Shown here piece by piece: positions 11,167 through 22,986 of a DNA stretch of 64,000 bases (positions are counted from its first letter, which is position 1; each line of letters starts with the position of its first letter). This stretch comes from Azolla caroliniana (taxonomy: Eukaryota > Polypodiophyta), in the NCBI GenBank assembly GCA_043228905.1, contig JBHGNT010000003.1, positions 15,128,001 to 15,192,000 on the forward strand, given 5' to 3'. Under the pieces are notes generated by a model. The model was given only the letters and a program-made list of their open reading frames with translations. It searched no databases and had not been told where the DNA came from. Both the position numbers and the translations under genes were made by a program.

Positions 11167-11592
11167 TGTCATGAACACATGACCATTATGGTGTCACCCG
11201 GACTTGAACCTTGAACCTTGTAATCCATACTTGAAAACCTCAACCATTAAGATAGCTTATTGTTATATGAAACAATAATATTGTATTACATTGATTATTG
11301 TAAAACCTCTAGATTATTCTAGAATGTCCTAGAGCATTCTAGGTCTAGAACATTCTAGAACATTCTAGAAATCTCTAAGCTATTCTATAGGAACCTATAA
11401 ATAAGGGCATACATGTATTCTCAAATCAATTCGAATCAACACCAGTCTTTAGCTCTCATTACATATCTTGTATCCATTCTCTTTCTTTCTCTATCTTATA
11501 CATCCATTCTTCTCTTAGTATTTCGTTCCTTTCTTCTCGTGTTCTCTAATATCCTTCTTCCATCACTCTATCTTTTATCCTTGGTTCTGACA
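11167..11592 (+). mobile_element. Solo LTR (426 bp) inside the copia-2 5' LTR
   Basis: Absent from the matching place in the 3' LTR (about 27592). It begins TGTCATGAACAC and ends GGTTCTGACA, giving TGTCA/TGACA inverted ends, and is flanked by ATAC at 11163-11166 and 11594-11597. A TATAAATA box at 11396-11403 sets the plus orientation. No internal region or primer site is present. Confidence 0.8.
11317..11370 (+). promoter_or_regulatory. Heat-shock-element-like GAA/TTC array upstream of LTR TATA box
   Basis: Alternating trimers at 5 bp spacing: GAA 11348, TTC 11353, GAA 11358, TTC 11363, GAA 11368, five perfect contiguous nGAAn/nTTCn units. A weaker run lies at 11317-11339. The array ends 25 bp before the TATAAATA at 11396-11403. 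The unit is the textbook binding site of trimeric heat-shock factors; function here is inferred. Confidence 0.7.
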
Positions 11593-11760
11593 GATACAGA
11601 GTGTTATTTTTTTAATAGAGTTTATGTTCTTCTCTCTCTGTCTCTCTATCTCTCCCATGTATGCTAAATACTCTCAAGCTTCCATTGAACTTGTGTTTCT
11701 ATTCTCTGTTGCTACCCTGCTAAACCGGTTTTGTCAAGCTTCCGCACGCTAACATTTTCA

Positions 11761-11772
11761 TGGTATCAGAGC
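11761..11772 (+). other. Copia-2 primer-binding site, tRNA-iMet type
   Basis: TGGTATCAGAGC begins at the base after the LTR end (TTTTCA, 11760). It is the standard plant initiator tRNA-Met primer site. Confidence 0.85.
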
Positions 11773-11855
11773 GCGAGGGTTGAGACTCCTCTACAACCAA
11801 CAAACGCTTTCAAAGACAAACCCTAACACCCGGTGAAGATCCGTAGAGAACCGAA

Positions 11856-14580
11856 ATGGACAAAGGTATGGCAAGTTTGCTTCCCACAGAAAAGCTCGAC
11901 CGGAGCAACTATGCATCCTGGTCATATAAAATGCACCAGTACCTGTTGGGGTGTGGATATTGGAGCTATGTGGAAGGAAGACCGGAAAAGGGCTAGCCTT
12001 CGTGATGAAGCACAAGGAGAACTCGATGAAGAAGACCACTTTCGGATCGGAGGAAGTATGATATGTTGATTCTGGGTGTCAAACCACATGACGAGCCACG
12101 AAGAGTGGTTATGTCTCCTTTATCGACGACTACAATCGGCACATGTGGGTTTACCTCATCGAGAAGAAAAGCAAAGTCTTCGACTGTTTCCGGAACCTTC
12201 AAAGCTTAGTCGAAAGGGAAATGGAGAGGAAGATAAAGTACATGCAGTCGGATGGCGGAAAAGAATACTTTTCTTGCCAATTCAACAATTATCTGCAGCA
12301 AAAAGGAATTTAGAGAGAATTCAGCTACCAATATACACCGGAACAAAATGGTGTGGCCAAAAGAAAGAACCGGTCGATTGTCGACGTGGCAAGGGCAATG
12401 TTGGAGGAGAAGAGCATGCCCAAATTCTACTAGGCTTCGGCGGTCCGAACAAGCATCTACATCCAAAACCAGATCGGGGATGAGGTGTCAACACATGAGT
12501 TGTATTTCGGGCGAAAGCTGAATTTGAGACACCTTCGGATATTCGGTAGCATAACACATGTGCATGTACCGGATGAGAAGCGGAGGAAGCTGAATCCGAA
12601 ATCGGAAAAGTGCATACTCGTTAGCTACTCACATGAACAAAAGGGGTATAAGTGTTATAACCCCCAGACTAAATGGGTGCGAGTAAGTCGAGATGTCGAG
12701 TTTGATGAGTCGGCATCATGGTACTCCCTACCGACTCCAACTCCCGATGAAGACCCGATTCCGGAGGATGAGGCTAGTGAACCCGGAGAGGTTTAAGAAG
12801 AAGATGAAGGATTCTTACTCTAGATGAGAGTCCGATCTCATTCCGGCTAAGTGGACCGAATGAGTGGCTGAGTCGGGATGACCAGTCAGATGAAGAACCG
12901 ACGAGTAGTGGAGACTCTATCGTGCTCTCCCCGCGCAAGGAACCGAGGAGACGGTTCACGTGAAAAGAGAAGGGGAAGAAGAAGATGATGGAATACGATA
13001 CCGGTAGTGAAGGGTCGGATCGGAACAAATCGGAAAGGAAGAAGGTGGATCTTCAGAAAGGAAGTCTGAACCGGCCAAGAAGGGCCTCAAACCGGCTAAC
13101 GAAAAGTTACGCCAGTCAATCCGTCAGAAGAAAACCATCATGAGGTACGGGTACAATGGGTACATGGCGCATCACTATGCATACATGACTAAGGTGGCAG
13201 AAGTGCGTGAGCCGGAGAGCTACGCAGAAGCAGCAAAAAACGCAAATTTGAGTGCTGCTATGGAGGAAGAAATACGGGCACTTGATGCCAACGACACATG
13301 GGACTTGGTTGACCCTCTCCGATAGTGTAAACCAATCGGTTGTAAATGGGTATATAAGGTGAAGTACAATGTCGACGGTTCGGTCAACCGGTACAAGGCC
13401 CGGTTAGTGGCAAAGGGATACGCACAGACCCACGGAATCGACTATGACGAGACCTTCGCTCCAGTAGCGAAGATGATGACGGTTCGTGTGGTACTAGCTG
13501 TTGCTATTGCAAGGGGATGGCATCTTCACCAAATGGACGTGAAGAATGCGTTTCTTCAAGGTGACCTTGAAGAACGGGTCTATATGATCCAACCCCTCGG
13601 TTTCGAATCAAAGATGAACAAGTCAGTAGTGTGCCGACTCAAGAAGTCGCTTTACGGTCTGAAGCAAGCCCCTCGAGCCCGGAATGCGAAGATCATGCAC
13701 GAGTTGCATAAGATGGGGTTTGCGGCCTCAAAGTCTGACTCATCACTGTTCATTCGAAAATGTCTGGATGGTCCTGTTTGTATCCTGTTATATGTTGATG
13801 ATTTAGTCATTACCGGACCCGGATGACGGAATGCCGACCGATCTCCACACCCCTGGACCGGAACCTGAAGCTACATCCCGATGTCAGCCCGGCCTGCAAT
13901 GAGAAACAGTTCCAACAAATTGTCGAAAGCCTTATATACTTGACGATCACCTAACTCGACATCAGTTATCCAGTAGGGGGGATCAACCAGTTTATGTAGA
14001 CGCCGACCGTGGAGCACTTTCAGTGCGCGCACGACTATTGCGATATGTGAGCGGCACGAAGGACCCGGGACTGTTATCCCGACATGGTATAGCTGGGAAG
14101 CTAGTCGGGTATACCAATGCCGACTAGGCTGGTGATGCATCGGATCACCGATCCACCTTCGATTACATGTTTTCTCTTGCTAGCGTGGTTGTTGCATGGA
14201 GCAGCAAAAAGCAGTCAACAACGGCTCTATCAAGCACTGAGGCTAAGTACCGAGTCGCTACCATTGCCACCAGTGAAGCCATCTGGGTTAGGCAACTACT
14301 GCGAGACCTCTTGATCGAGGTGCCGACCCTGATCCTAATTTATTGTGACAACGTAAGCAGCATACAGCTCGCCAAGAACCCAATATTCCATGCTCGGACA
14401 AAGCACATAGAAGTGCATTATCACTTTGTTCGTGAGCGGGTCTTGAGCAATGAAATTGAACTTTGGTATATTCACACAGATCGACAGGTTGCCGACATCT
14501 TCGTCAAGCCGCTCGAATCGAACAAGTTGCGGCATTTTTCGGAGATGCTCGGCATTAAGCATCTCGATGTGCCACACTTG
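11856..14580 (+). pseudogene. Copia-2 gag-pol remnant
   Basis: The gag start is intact (MDKGMASLLPTEKLDRSNYA at 11856) but breaks off after about 45 codons. A protease active-site region (DSGC then a one-base loss, then NHMT) follows near 12067. Integrase core spans about 12105-12480 (SFIDDYNRHMWVYLIEKKS, QSDGGKEY, TPEQNGVAKR), then its C-terminal region to about 12760. RT runs 13140-13826 (YKARLVAKGYAQTHGIDY, DVKNAFLQGDLEE, SLYGLKQAPR, catalytic YVDD) and is deleted just after YVDD. RNase H is good from about 14040 to 14580 (SSKKQSTTALSSTEAKY, HARTKHIEVHYHFVRE, ADIFVKPL). Stops at about 12311, 12430 and 13323 and others inactivate it. Confidence 0.8.
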
Positions 14581-14682
14581 AGGGGGAGAACAAGAACGGG
14601 AACGGATAGCACCGGAAAAGGAGCCGGAGAGGAAGAAAGAACCAAGGGGGGAGATGAGCAGATAAAGGAAGTCGATCCGACC

Positions 14683-15156
14683 TGTTATGTACACAAAATG
14701 TTGGTGAGGGTAGGTCACTAATATTTACATTAGTGAAGGGTATGTTCACTAATGTTAAAAAGGGGCTAATGTGATTGGATAGAAGGAATGATAGGTGCAT
14801 CCACTATCATGATTTGGGCAACCAATGAATAGAGACCCTTTTCGAAAGGCATATCTATTCAAGGGGCCTAGGAAAAGGTATAAATATGAGGCTTAACTAC
14901 CCTCATAAGCACATTACGTCAGAAGGCTGCTGTCTTAGACACCGGTGGTGCGGGCTTGGCTTTTGTCTCAACGATCGTGTTTACCTCTTCCAAGGTATTA
15001 GTCATCCTAATATCCGGTAGTATGGGACGTCAGTGGTAGGTTGGCTATGTCTAGATCATAGCTCGAGGGTGGTTGGGTGGAACGGGTTCTTCTATCCATT
15101 CTATTCTCGTTCTTTTACTTTAGTTTGGTCTATTGATTAGTAATAGACTCTTAACA
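14683..15156 (+). repeat. Chromovirus 5' LTR
   Basis: 474 bp, starts TGTTATGTACAC, ends GACTCTTAACA, with TATAAATATG near 14879. Followed by the primer site. About 95% identical to 22513-22986 by eye. Confidence 0.9.
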
Positions 15157-15157
15157 T

Positions 15158-15169
15158 TGGTATCAGAGC
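15158..15169 (+). other. Chromovirus primer-binding site
   Basis: TGGTATCAGAGC one base after the LTR end; tRNA-iMet type. Confidence 0.85.
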
Positions 15170-16761
15170 ATTTACAAACAAAGTTTTTTTGTTGTTTTGA
15201 TGTTTTTTGCGTGTGAGCGATGGGTATCTAACAAGGCTCGTCTTGCTCTTCACAGTATCAAAACAACATTCTTAACCCGGTATTCTTCTTTCTCAATCTG
15301 TCTTTTCTTTTCTATGATGCTTTCTTCTTGGTCATATGGAAGTGGTATTACGTTTTCTTTTCTTTTCTTTCTTCTTTCTACCATGATACGATGTTAATCT
15401 ACTTATGCATCAAGTCGAGCGTGTTTGCACTAATCACACATGCTCAACTCATGGCCCTTTTGCATATTGCGATGTATCTCCCACTCTCCCTTCTCTTGAG
15501 CCATCTCCTACAATAATAATTAATCTTGTGCATCGGGTCGAGCGTGTTTGCCCTAATCGCACACACTCACCTCATGACCCTTTTGCATATGATGTTGAGT
15601 ATGGCACCCTTCCCTTTATTGAGCCATCACTTGGCCAATTCTATGGGATGTTGTGGTCTTAAACGAGGTGTATGTCGCATACCTATGCCACTCTACTCTC
15701 TATTGAACTATGACTTGGCCGATTCTATGGGATGTGGTGGTCTTGAGGAGGTGCATGTCAACTACCTTAGGGTTTCATACCTTAGGGCATGCTTAATGTT
15801 CATACACCTAATTGATTATTATTCTAATTAAATTTCTAATTACACAAATTTTCGTTTTACTTTGGTATGATTTTCTAGTAAATGTCATTTACCCACCCAC
15901 AATTAATTCTCATTTTCCCCCTCCTTTTCATGTTTAAAGTATTTATGTGCGTTTACCTATGATGTAACGCTTCCATGTAGACTATTTTTTCGTATTGAGT
16001 GGGCATCATGCCGTTTTTTGAGCGATTTTTTTCCGACAGCTCATCTAGGTTTAACTCATATTATCGAGCCTTAAAACTCGAGTAAAACAACATGAGCTCC
16101 CCTATTGATGTTTTACTCATAGATTTGAGTACTACATCTTTGCTCACAACACCACCACCACTTGTATCAATTTGTGGCTTATGTCACAATTGTGCAAATT
16201 ACAACCACCATATTGGGATTGATAGGTGCATACATCACAAATCCATTTATTGGTGGTATTTTTGTTTAGTAGACAACGTATGGTTTTTGAACCTTATTTT
16301 CGTCACTTCTTGACTCTTATAGATAGTGACTTCTTTTTTTCTTTTTTTCATAACATTTGCTTGCTACTCGCAAGACTAGAATATTACTTGTGAGTGCACT
16401 TATTTTTTCACGTAATACACTTTCTTGACCATATCAATACATGTTAGGTTGGCATTCTAATATAAGGCTAACTAGGAAACTACATTGATGTTAGAACCAA
16501 GGTTGAGCCTCGGGGAGCCGCCATGATTATTCAAGATAAAGATCCGAGAAAGACATCTTAGCTATGTTTTCCCCCATGGTTTTTAAAACACCATAGTGTT
16601 ACCATAGTTATCGGATCTCGAATCACATCTCATATGTCTAGAGGGGTAAAGATGTGAGATGCTTTCTTGGTAAAGTTCTTACAATCAAAATTTCAAGCAT
16701 TCATTTTGCTTGTGTATTTTCTGAACCTCCTTATTTATATTGCATACCCACAGCTTGCATC
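15170..16761 (+). other. Chromovirus leader with internal duplications
   Basis: About 1.6 kb of non-coding, T-rich leader. Two related ~125 bp units at about 15405-15530 and 15530-15640 share GTCGAGCGTGTTTGC and CCCTTTTGCATAT. A second pair shares ATTCTATGGGATGT at about 15637 and 15720. No gene seen. Confidence 0.5.
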
Positions 16762-17681
16762 ATGGAACAAGTTTTGAACACTGTTGGAGCGATCTCTCCG
16801 ACCGAGACCTCTCAAGTCCAATCCACATCTCGCACACAAGCTGAGATCACCATGGATCAATTTCTCACTACTATCTTGAATCAATTGGCCGAAATGAGGC
16901 AAGCCAATATGGCATTGGAAAAGAAATTCCAAGAATTGACTATTGAGTCCAAGAAGGAAGGTGAACCTTCTTTCGTAGTAACGCCATTCAAGGGAGATAA
17001 GAAAGAAAGAACCGAGGAGGCCATTAGCACTTGGCTTGGTCGTTGGGAGTCTCACTTTGAGCTCCACCCCAAGCCCGATGTTGTAAAAATTGGTTATGTC
17101 GGTCGTGAGTTAGGTGGCCAAGCTGCTGCTTGTTGGTGCGGCCTAAGGACTGCAAAGAACTTACCCACAACTTGGGAAGGCTTCATTGATGTTTTTAAGA
17201 AACAGTTTTTGCAGCCACCTTCTCAAACTGAACAAGCGCAACACTTGCTCACGTTGTCAAGTAAGCCATTTACCTCTCTCGAGGATTATGTGCATCATGT
17301 TCGGACCCAAATCCAAAAATTGGGACTTACAAGTGAGAAATGGTTTGTTGCTTGCTTTTTGAATGGTATTCCCAATGGGGATTACCATTGGATTGTCCAT
17401 GACAAGGTCCCCACAACTTTTGAGGAAGCCGTCAACATTGTACTTCGGTACCATAGGACTTCCAAGAAAGACCACAATAAACCTGAGTTCGCCAAAACTC
17501 CGAATGTCAAGTTCATTGAGAAACATAAGCAATCCAGTGACACTCTTGACCACAACTCCAAGAAACCGAACCTCTTCTATGCATATTGCAAGAAGCGGGG
17601 CCACACAAAGGATACTTGTCATCGTCTTGAGAGGAAGTCAATGAACACCCCTCAATGTTACCGTACGAGATATACAGGTGA
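16762..17681 (+). pseudogene. Chromovirus gag
   Basis: Open frame from MEQVLNTVGAISPTE (an in-frame upstream ATG exists at 16654, but gag similarity begins here). Retrotransposon-gag features: STWLGRWESHFELHPKP, GQAAACW, FKKQFLQP, LEDYVHHVRTQIQKLG. The C-terminal knuckle reads FYAYCKKRGHTKDTC, with the first Cys replaced by Tyr. The frame runs straight into protease after the 519 bp insertion is set aside, so gag and pol formed one polyprotein frame. Confidence 0.85.
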
Positions 17682-18200
17682 TTGATAAGTGTGATAAGTG
17701 AGGGTGAAAGATGTAATGTGTTGATATGTATGTGTAATGCTATACGATTATGAGTGTGAATGTAAGTGTGAGTGTGGTGGATACAAAGAGGTGTGAGTGA
17801 GTGACTAGGTGTGAATGCCCAAGGGGCTTGCACCCTTGTGTGTCTACCCTTTTGTAACTATTTAACCCCCCTTATGGGGAATGAATGAACATACAATGAT
17901 CATTTCTCTCTCAATCTCTCTCTTGTCATCTGTCTCTCCCTCTCTTCCCTCTCCCTAACGTTGAACCCCCTTGGGAGGGGGTTGGAGCCATTCTAGGCAC
18001 CCCCCCCACCCCGCAATGATTCTCAATGCTTGTAAACATCTTCATCATCTCTCTCACCATCATACCATTCATCATCTCCACTATTACACTATGTCTATCT
18101 TCATTATCAATCTACCATCATTGCTAGCCCTATTCCTATCTTTATCATTATCATACCCTAACGCTAAACCTACAACACTCAAGACAAATCTACGAGTCAC
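17682..18200. mobile_element. 519 bp insertion between gag and protease
   Basis: ACAGGTGA occurs at 17674-17681 and 18201-18208. Removing 17682-18200 with one copy joins the gag and protease frames perfectly. The insert has C-runs, CT-rich tracts and no coding frame. Ends are not clear inverted repeats, so its class is unknown; an 8 bp duplication would fit a hAT-type element. Confidence 0.65.
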
Positions 18201-19500
18201 ACAGGTGAGTCTTTTGATGTTGTTGAAGTTCATACCAACCACTTAAGTTCATGTGAATGCACTTTTCCTTCACATTTACTTGGGCCTAATGATTTACTCC
18301 AAGTAGTCGGGTATATCAATGGAACACAAGCACATTTCTTGTTTGATTCTGGTACTTCTCACAATTTTCTTAATGGTCACTTTGTGCAGCAAATGGAACT
18401 CCACATAAACGCAAGTGATCATATCTATCAAGGTCACATGGCAAAATGGAAACGTTCAATACATCAGTGGCATTGTTTGTCAACTGCCAATTCAAATAGA
18501 TACTTATTTGGAGAAGTTAGACTTTCATGTTATGAAACTACAATCCTCTGTCACGGTATTCCGCATGCACGTGTCGTATTAGGCGGGACCACCGGAGTCA
18601 CGGACCAGGAAGACATGGATGTTGGGAGACCAACTCTCACTGGAACCGTCTGCACTGGCTATGGCACAAACCGGGTGATTCTAAATGCGTACCGGAGGCT
18701 ACCGAACAAGAGAGAGGGAGAGAGAGAGAGAGAGCGTACACGCAACACCAACTCAACACACACCACTTATGTACAGAAACGAAAAACGAAAACACCAACA
18801 GAGACATAGATATGCACAACCTTTTATATATATAATTACAAGAGCAAAATACAACTCCGGCTTCGAGCCAGACTAAGGTAGGTTAGGTTAAAACAACAGT
18901 CTGTTGCCAAGCCACTGATCGGGGAACTCTCGGGCTCTTCGCGTCGAGCGGGGTCTTGCACAAGAGACAGAGCAGAAGTGAAAACCCCTAAGGACATACA
19001 AGCTCCTAACCAAACTAAATCCTAAACAGACACGAACTCTCAACCAACACGAAGAAGAAGAAGACCTCAAAGAATAGAAACAAGAAAGATTATCATACCT
19101 TGGACCTAATGGTATACCCTCCTAACTCAAAATGGGCAACCCCTTCAAGAGACCCTCCCTTCATTTTATAGCACCAGGAGGGAGTGGCGTAACAATGTGG
19201 GATAAATATCCCTTATTATATGGGATCCCTTGTCCCGACTTAACTCCTATTTGGCACCATAAAGGCACCCCTATTATTCACACATTTTATACAAGGGTAA
19301 GTGCACATGATGCACTTCGTCGATGCCACTAACTTCTCCGGTTTTCTCATTATGGCCGTGAATCTTCACGACACCGCAAATGTCATTTTAGGATACCCTT
19401 GGTTTTTTAATAAAAACCCTTCTTTGTCCATTGATTGGGTTAATCACTCAATCATCTTTGAACTTAATAATTGTAAACATTTTATTCAATGTTCCAAACT
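18201..19500 (+). pseudogene. Chromovirus aspartic protease, split by a solo LTR
   Basis: Frame YTGESFDVVEVHTN, then LFDSGTSHNFL with the catalytic DSG at about 18341-18352. A frameshift lies near 18430. The next frame (VQYISGIVCQLPIQIDTYLE) reaches 18571, where an 802 bp solo LTR intervenes, then [10 protein letters not shown] resumes at 19377. Protease would cleave the element polyprotein. Confidence 0.75.
18572..19373 (-). mobile_element. Solo LTR (802 bp) inside chromovirus protease
   Basis: Plus-strand ends TGTCGTATTAGG and CTTCACGACA (TGTCG/CGACA inverted ends). On the minus strand it opens TGTCGTGAAGATTCACGGCC, matching the family start seen at 6755 and 27375. TATAAAAT reads on the minus strand near 19167-19174. 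A (GA)n run lies at about 18711-18735. No clean target duplication was found. Confidence 0.7.
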
Positions 19501-21103
19501 TCTTTCTTGTTCACTTGTGTCTTCTAAATCTTTAAGTGAGTATTCTAGCTCATTAATTTATTCATGTGTAATTGATCTTGCGCTTCAATTTTATTATTTT
19601 AATATTGACGCCACACAATTACCACATTATAAACAACGATTACTCGACTCTATTTTAGACGATTTTCAAGACGTGTTTCCTAACGAATTGTTGCTTACTT
19701 TACCACCAAAATGTAATGTGGACCATCAAATTGAACTCATCCCCAGTGCTGCTCCTGTGAGCATTCCACCTTATCGACTTAGTCGATTAGAAGAGGATGA
19801 GATTGCTAAACAACTTAAGGAATACTTGAGTATGGGCCACATTAGGTATAGTAAATCACCTTGGGGTGTGCTAGTTCTATTAGTTAAGAAGAAGGAAGGT
19901 TCATGGCGAATGTGTATCAATTATCACCGTTTGAATAAAATGGCAATTAAAAATGCATATTCGTTACCTCGTGCCGATGATTTGATTGATCGTTTGCATG
20001 GGGCCCGATATTTTATGAAAATTGACTTACGAACTAGTTATCATCATATTTGCATTGCTAAGGATGATATTCCTAAAACCGCTTTTCATACGCGCTATGG
20101 CCATTATGAGTTTTTAGTCATGCCTTTCGGGTTGACTAATGCTCCAGCCACATTCCAACAAGCGATGAATGACGTTTTCTGAGATCAACTCGATGATTTT
20201 GTTGTCGTTTTCTTGGATGATATTTTGATATATAGCCGTACCTTGCAAGATCATGTTGAACATATTCAATTTGTTTTGCAAAAGTTGTGTGACAACTCTT
20301 TCTATGCAAAACATTCAAAATGTGATTTTTCCCAAAAATCTATTGTGTACCTAGGTCATTTAACTACGGAAAATGGCGTTGAAATTGAACCTTCTCGTAT
20401 TCAAAAGGTTAACCTTTGGCCCATTCCTCGTAATATTCGTGAATTGCGATCATTCTTAGGGTTTGTGGGGTTTTTACGAAAATCAATTTGTAACTATTCC
20501 AAATTGACTACACCATTAACTGACCTTTTAAAAGGTCATCCACGTAAGTCTATCAAACCGATTGCATGGAATGAACAACTAGACAAATCATTTGAGACAC
20601 TCAAAGAGCATGTGTGTCAGGCTCCCCCTCTTCTATTTCCGAACCCTTTCTAAGCCTTTCTCAATCAAAACCGATGCTAGTGATTATGCTATTGGTGTCA
20701 TTCTTTATCAAGGTAGTCACCCTATTGCTTTTGAAAGTAAGAAGCTTGATGTTGCTCAATCTCGATATTTAGTTCAAGAGAAAGAGTTGTTTGCCGTAAT
20801 ACATGCACTTAAAACATGGCAGCACTATCTCTATGGAAATAAATTTGTGGTTACAATAGACCATCAATCATTGAAGTATTTTTGTGACCAACCAGATCTT
20901 GTTGGTCATACAGGCCGTTGGGCTGACCTTATGCAAGATTTTGATTTTTCCATACGGTATCGCAAGAGTTCTATGAACACTGTTGCAGATGCTCTTAGTC
21001 GTATTAAAGAAGTTAACATGCTTATCTTCACGGAAATAAAATCTAATCTTTTAGATCACCTTCAAGGGAAATACCTTGATGACAGTTATTTCTCAAAATA
21101 CTA
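19500..21103 (+). pseudogene. Chromovirus reverse transcriptase and RNase H
   Basis: [59 protein letters not shown], then a TGA at 20180-20182 six residues before the catalytic FLDDILIYS (about 20212). The connection and RNase H follow: SFLGFVGFLRK, a frameshift at about 20645, then FSIKTDASDYAIGVILYQ, KELFAVIHALKTWQHYLYG and TVADALSRI. The frame ends at 21102 with a further shift into the integrase linker. Confidence 0.85.
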
Positions 21104-21109
21104 GACGAA

Positions 21110-22505
21110 AGCCGATCTGGTTTAGTTGTCGTTACTAGCACCCTACCCTCGAAGGCAGCCTTTCATATTGCCAACGATTTGCTCTACCGTAGTGGAAAGG
21201 TCTGTGTTCCAGATTTACCAAACGTAAAACAAAAAGTTTTTCATGAATGTCATGATGCACCATCTGCGGGTCATCCTGGAATACAACGCACACTCGTTCT
21301 CATCCTGGCCTAAGATGCGCTCTAACGTGCATAAATACGTAACTCAATGCTTACAATGTCAGATTAATAAGTCGAAACGACTTAAAGCTGTTGGTCTTTT
21401 ACATCCCTTAGATATTCCCAACAACAAATGGGAAAATATCTCAATGAATTTTATTGTTAGTTTACCTCGTACACAGAGGGGTCATGATGCCATTTGGGTT
21501 GTCGTTGACAGAATAACAAAATTGGCTAGATTTATTCCTACCAAAACCACGGTAACCACTCAACAATTGGCTTATCAATTTGTTGATGAGTTATTTCGTT
21601 TTTATGGATTACCGATGGATATTGTTAGTGATCGAGATTCCAAGTTTACTAGTGACTTTTGGACTCAAGTCTTAAAGAAACTAGAAACTACATTGAGCAT
21701 GAGTTCCGCAGATCATCCTCAGTCTGATGGACAAACTAAACGAGTTAATCAAATTATTGAGGACATGCTTCGAGCTTATGTAGCAAAAACCCCTTCTAAG
21801 TGGGAGCAATACCTTCCTATCTTAGAATTTGCCTATAATAGCTCTAAACATACATCCATTGGATATAGTCCTTTTGTGTTGATGTATGGTTTTCAGCCAC
21901 GTGCCCTAGTCGATGTCACGATTCATCATGATACATTAGATAATACACACAATTTTTTGCAAGACATGAACCAAATGTTGCATATTGCCAAAGAAAATGT
22001 CAAGACAGCTCAAGATCATGATCGATTTTATGTTGATCAGGAGAGACATCCTCGTGCATTTTCTATTGGTCAAAAAGTTTTTTTGCGTGTCCCTATTGAC
22101 TCTACGTCATTGTCTATGGGCAAGTGCGCTAAGTTAGCCCCACGATATTGTGGCCCATTTGAAATCCTTAAGCGAGTTGGGTCATCTGCTTATCACCTTG
22201 CCTTATCCCGTAATGTTGGTATTCATCCTGTTTTTCACATCAGTCGTCTAAAACCATTTTTAGGCTCTGGTGATAACACCATCACAATCCAAGATCTTGT
22301 AATATTAGAGGATTTTTCTTACAAACTTCATGTTCCTAAACGAATTCTTGATTCTCGTACTAAACGTTTACATTCTAAAGAGATTCGGCTATTCAAGATC
22401 AAATGGATGGATAAACCTATTGATGATGCCACATGGGAACATGACCATACTCTTAAGGCACAATTTCCTCACTTCATATTGCAAGAGTGCAATCTTTTAA
22501 AGTAG
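21110..22505 (+). pseudogene. Chromovirus integrase with C-terminal chromodomain
   Basis: HHCC region: FHECHDAPSAGHPGIQRT, a frameshift near 21290, then YVTQCLQCQINKSKR. Core: NKWENISMNFIVSLPRTQRG, where the usual MDF (first catalytic Asp) is MNF; then IVSDRDSKF with the second Asp (about 21630) and RVNQIIEDMLRAYV with the Glu. The GPF/chromodomain end reads RYCGPFEIL, HPVFHISRLKPF, then a chromodomain (VPKRILDSRTKRLHS, IKWMDKPIDDATWE) to the TAG at 22503. The chromodomain, known to steer integration to modified histones, places the element in the chromoviruses; the sub-lineage is not assigned. Confidence 0.85.
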
Positions 22506-22986
22506 GGGAGTATGTTACGTACACATAACGTTGGTGAGGGTAGGTCACTAATATTTACATTAATGAAGGGTATGTTCACTAATGTTAAAAAGGGGCTAAT
22601 GTGATTGGATAGAAGGAATGATAGGTGCATCCACTATCATGATTTGGGCAACCAATGAATGGAGACCCTTTCAAAAAGGCACATCTATTCAAGGGGCCTA
22701 GGAAAAGGTATAAATATGAGGCTTAGCTACCCTCATAAGCAAATTACGTCGGAAGGTTGTTGTCTTAGACACCGGTGGTGTGGGCTAGGCTTTTGTCTCA
22801 ACGATCGTGTTTATCTCTTCCAAGGTATTAGTCATCCTAATATCCGGTGGTATGGGACGTCAGTGGTAGGTTGGCTATGTCTAGATCATAGCTCGGGGGT
22901 GGTCGGGTGGAATGGGTTCTTATATCCATTCTATTCTCGTTCTTTTACTTTAGTTTGGTCTATTGATTAGTAATAGACTCTTAACA
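22500..22986 (+). repeat. Chromovirus polypurine tract and 3' LTR
   Basis: AAGTAGGGGAGTA (22500-22512) precedes TGTTACGTACAC at 22513; the LTR ends CTTAACA at 22986. Same length (474 bp) as the 5' LTR, with about 22 mismatches. Confidence 0.9.

Larger units (their letters stand above)
10927..11760 (+). repeat. Copia-2 5' LTR (interrupted)
   Basis: Starts TGTTGAGCCGGATC and ends CTAACATTTTCA, directly followed by the primer site. It aligns with 27376-27744 over the segments AACCGGAAGGCTAGTAG, the TATAAATAG box region (about 11125-11133) and the 3' end. The 3' copy lacks the 426 bp insertion at 11167-11592, which proves that segment is secondary. Confidence 0.8.
14683..22986 (+). mobile_element. 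Full-length Ty3 chromovirus nested in copia-2
   Basis: Two 474 bp LTRs (14683-15156, 22513-22986) with TGTTA...TAACA ends, a tRNA-Met primer site at 15158, gag-protease-RT-RNaseH-integrase-chromodomain order, and a polypurine tract (AAGTAGGGGAGTA) before the 3' LTR. Flanks CGACC (14678-14682) and CAACC (22987-22991) are a target duplication with one mismatch. By eye the LTRs differ at about 22 of 474 positions, mostly transitions. Stops, frameshifts and two insertions (17682-18200, 18572-19373) make it inactive. Confidence 0.9.

Noticed and set aside
10831-11760. One LTR shared by copia-1 (left) and copia-2 (right), as in a tandem array
   Set aside because: RNase H and gag show two different copia lineages. 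A second LTR start at 10927 with the flank GCATT, matched by TCATT after 27744, explains the arrangement as nesting.
14576-14590. GAGGGGGAG as the copia-2 polypurine tract
   Set aside because: The reading frame continues through it and across the chromovirus to a stop at 23431. A better tract adjoins the real LTR start at 23493-23504.
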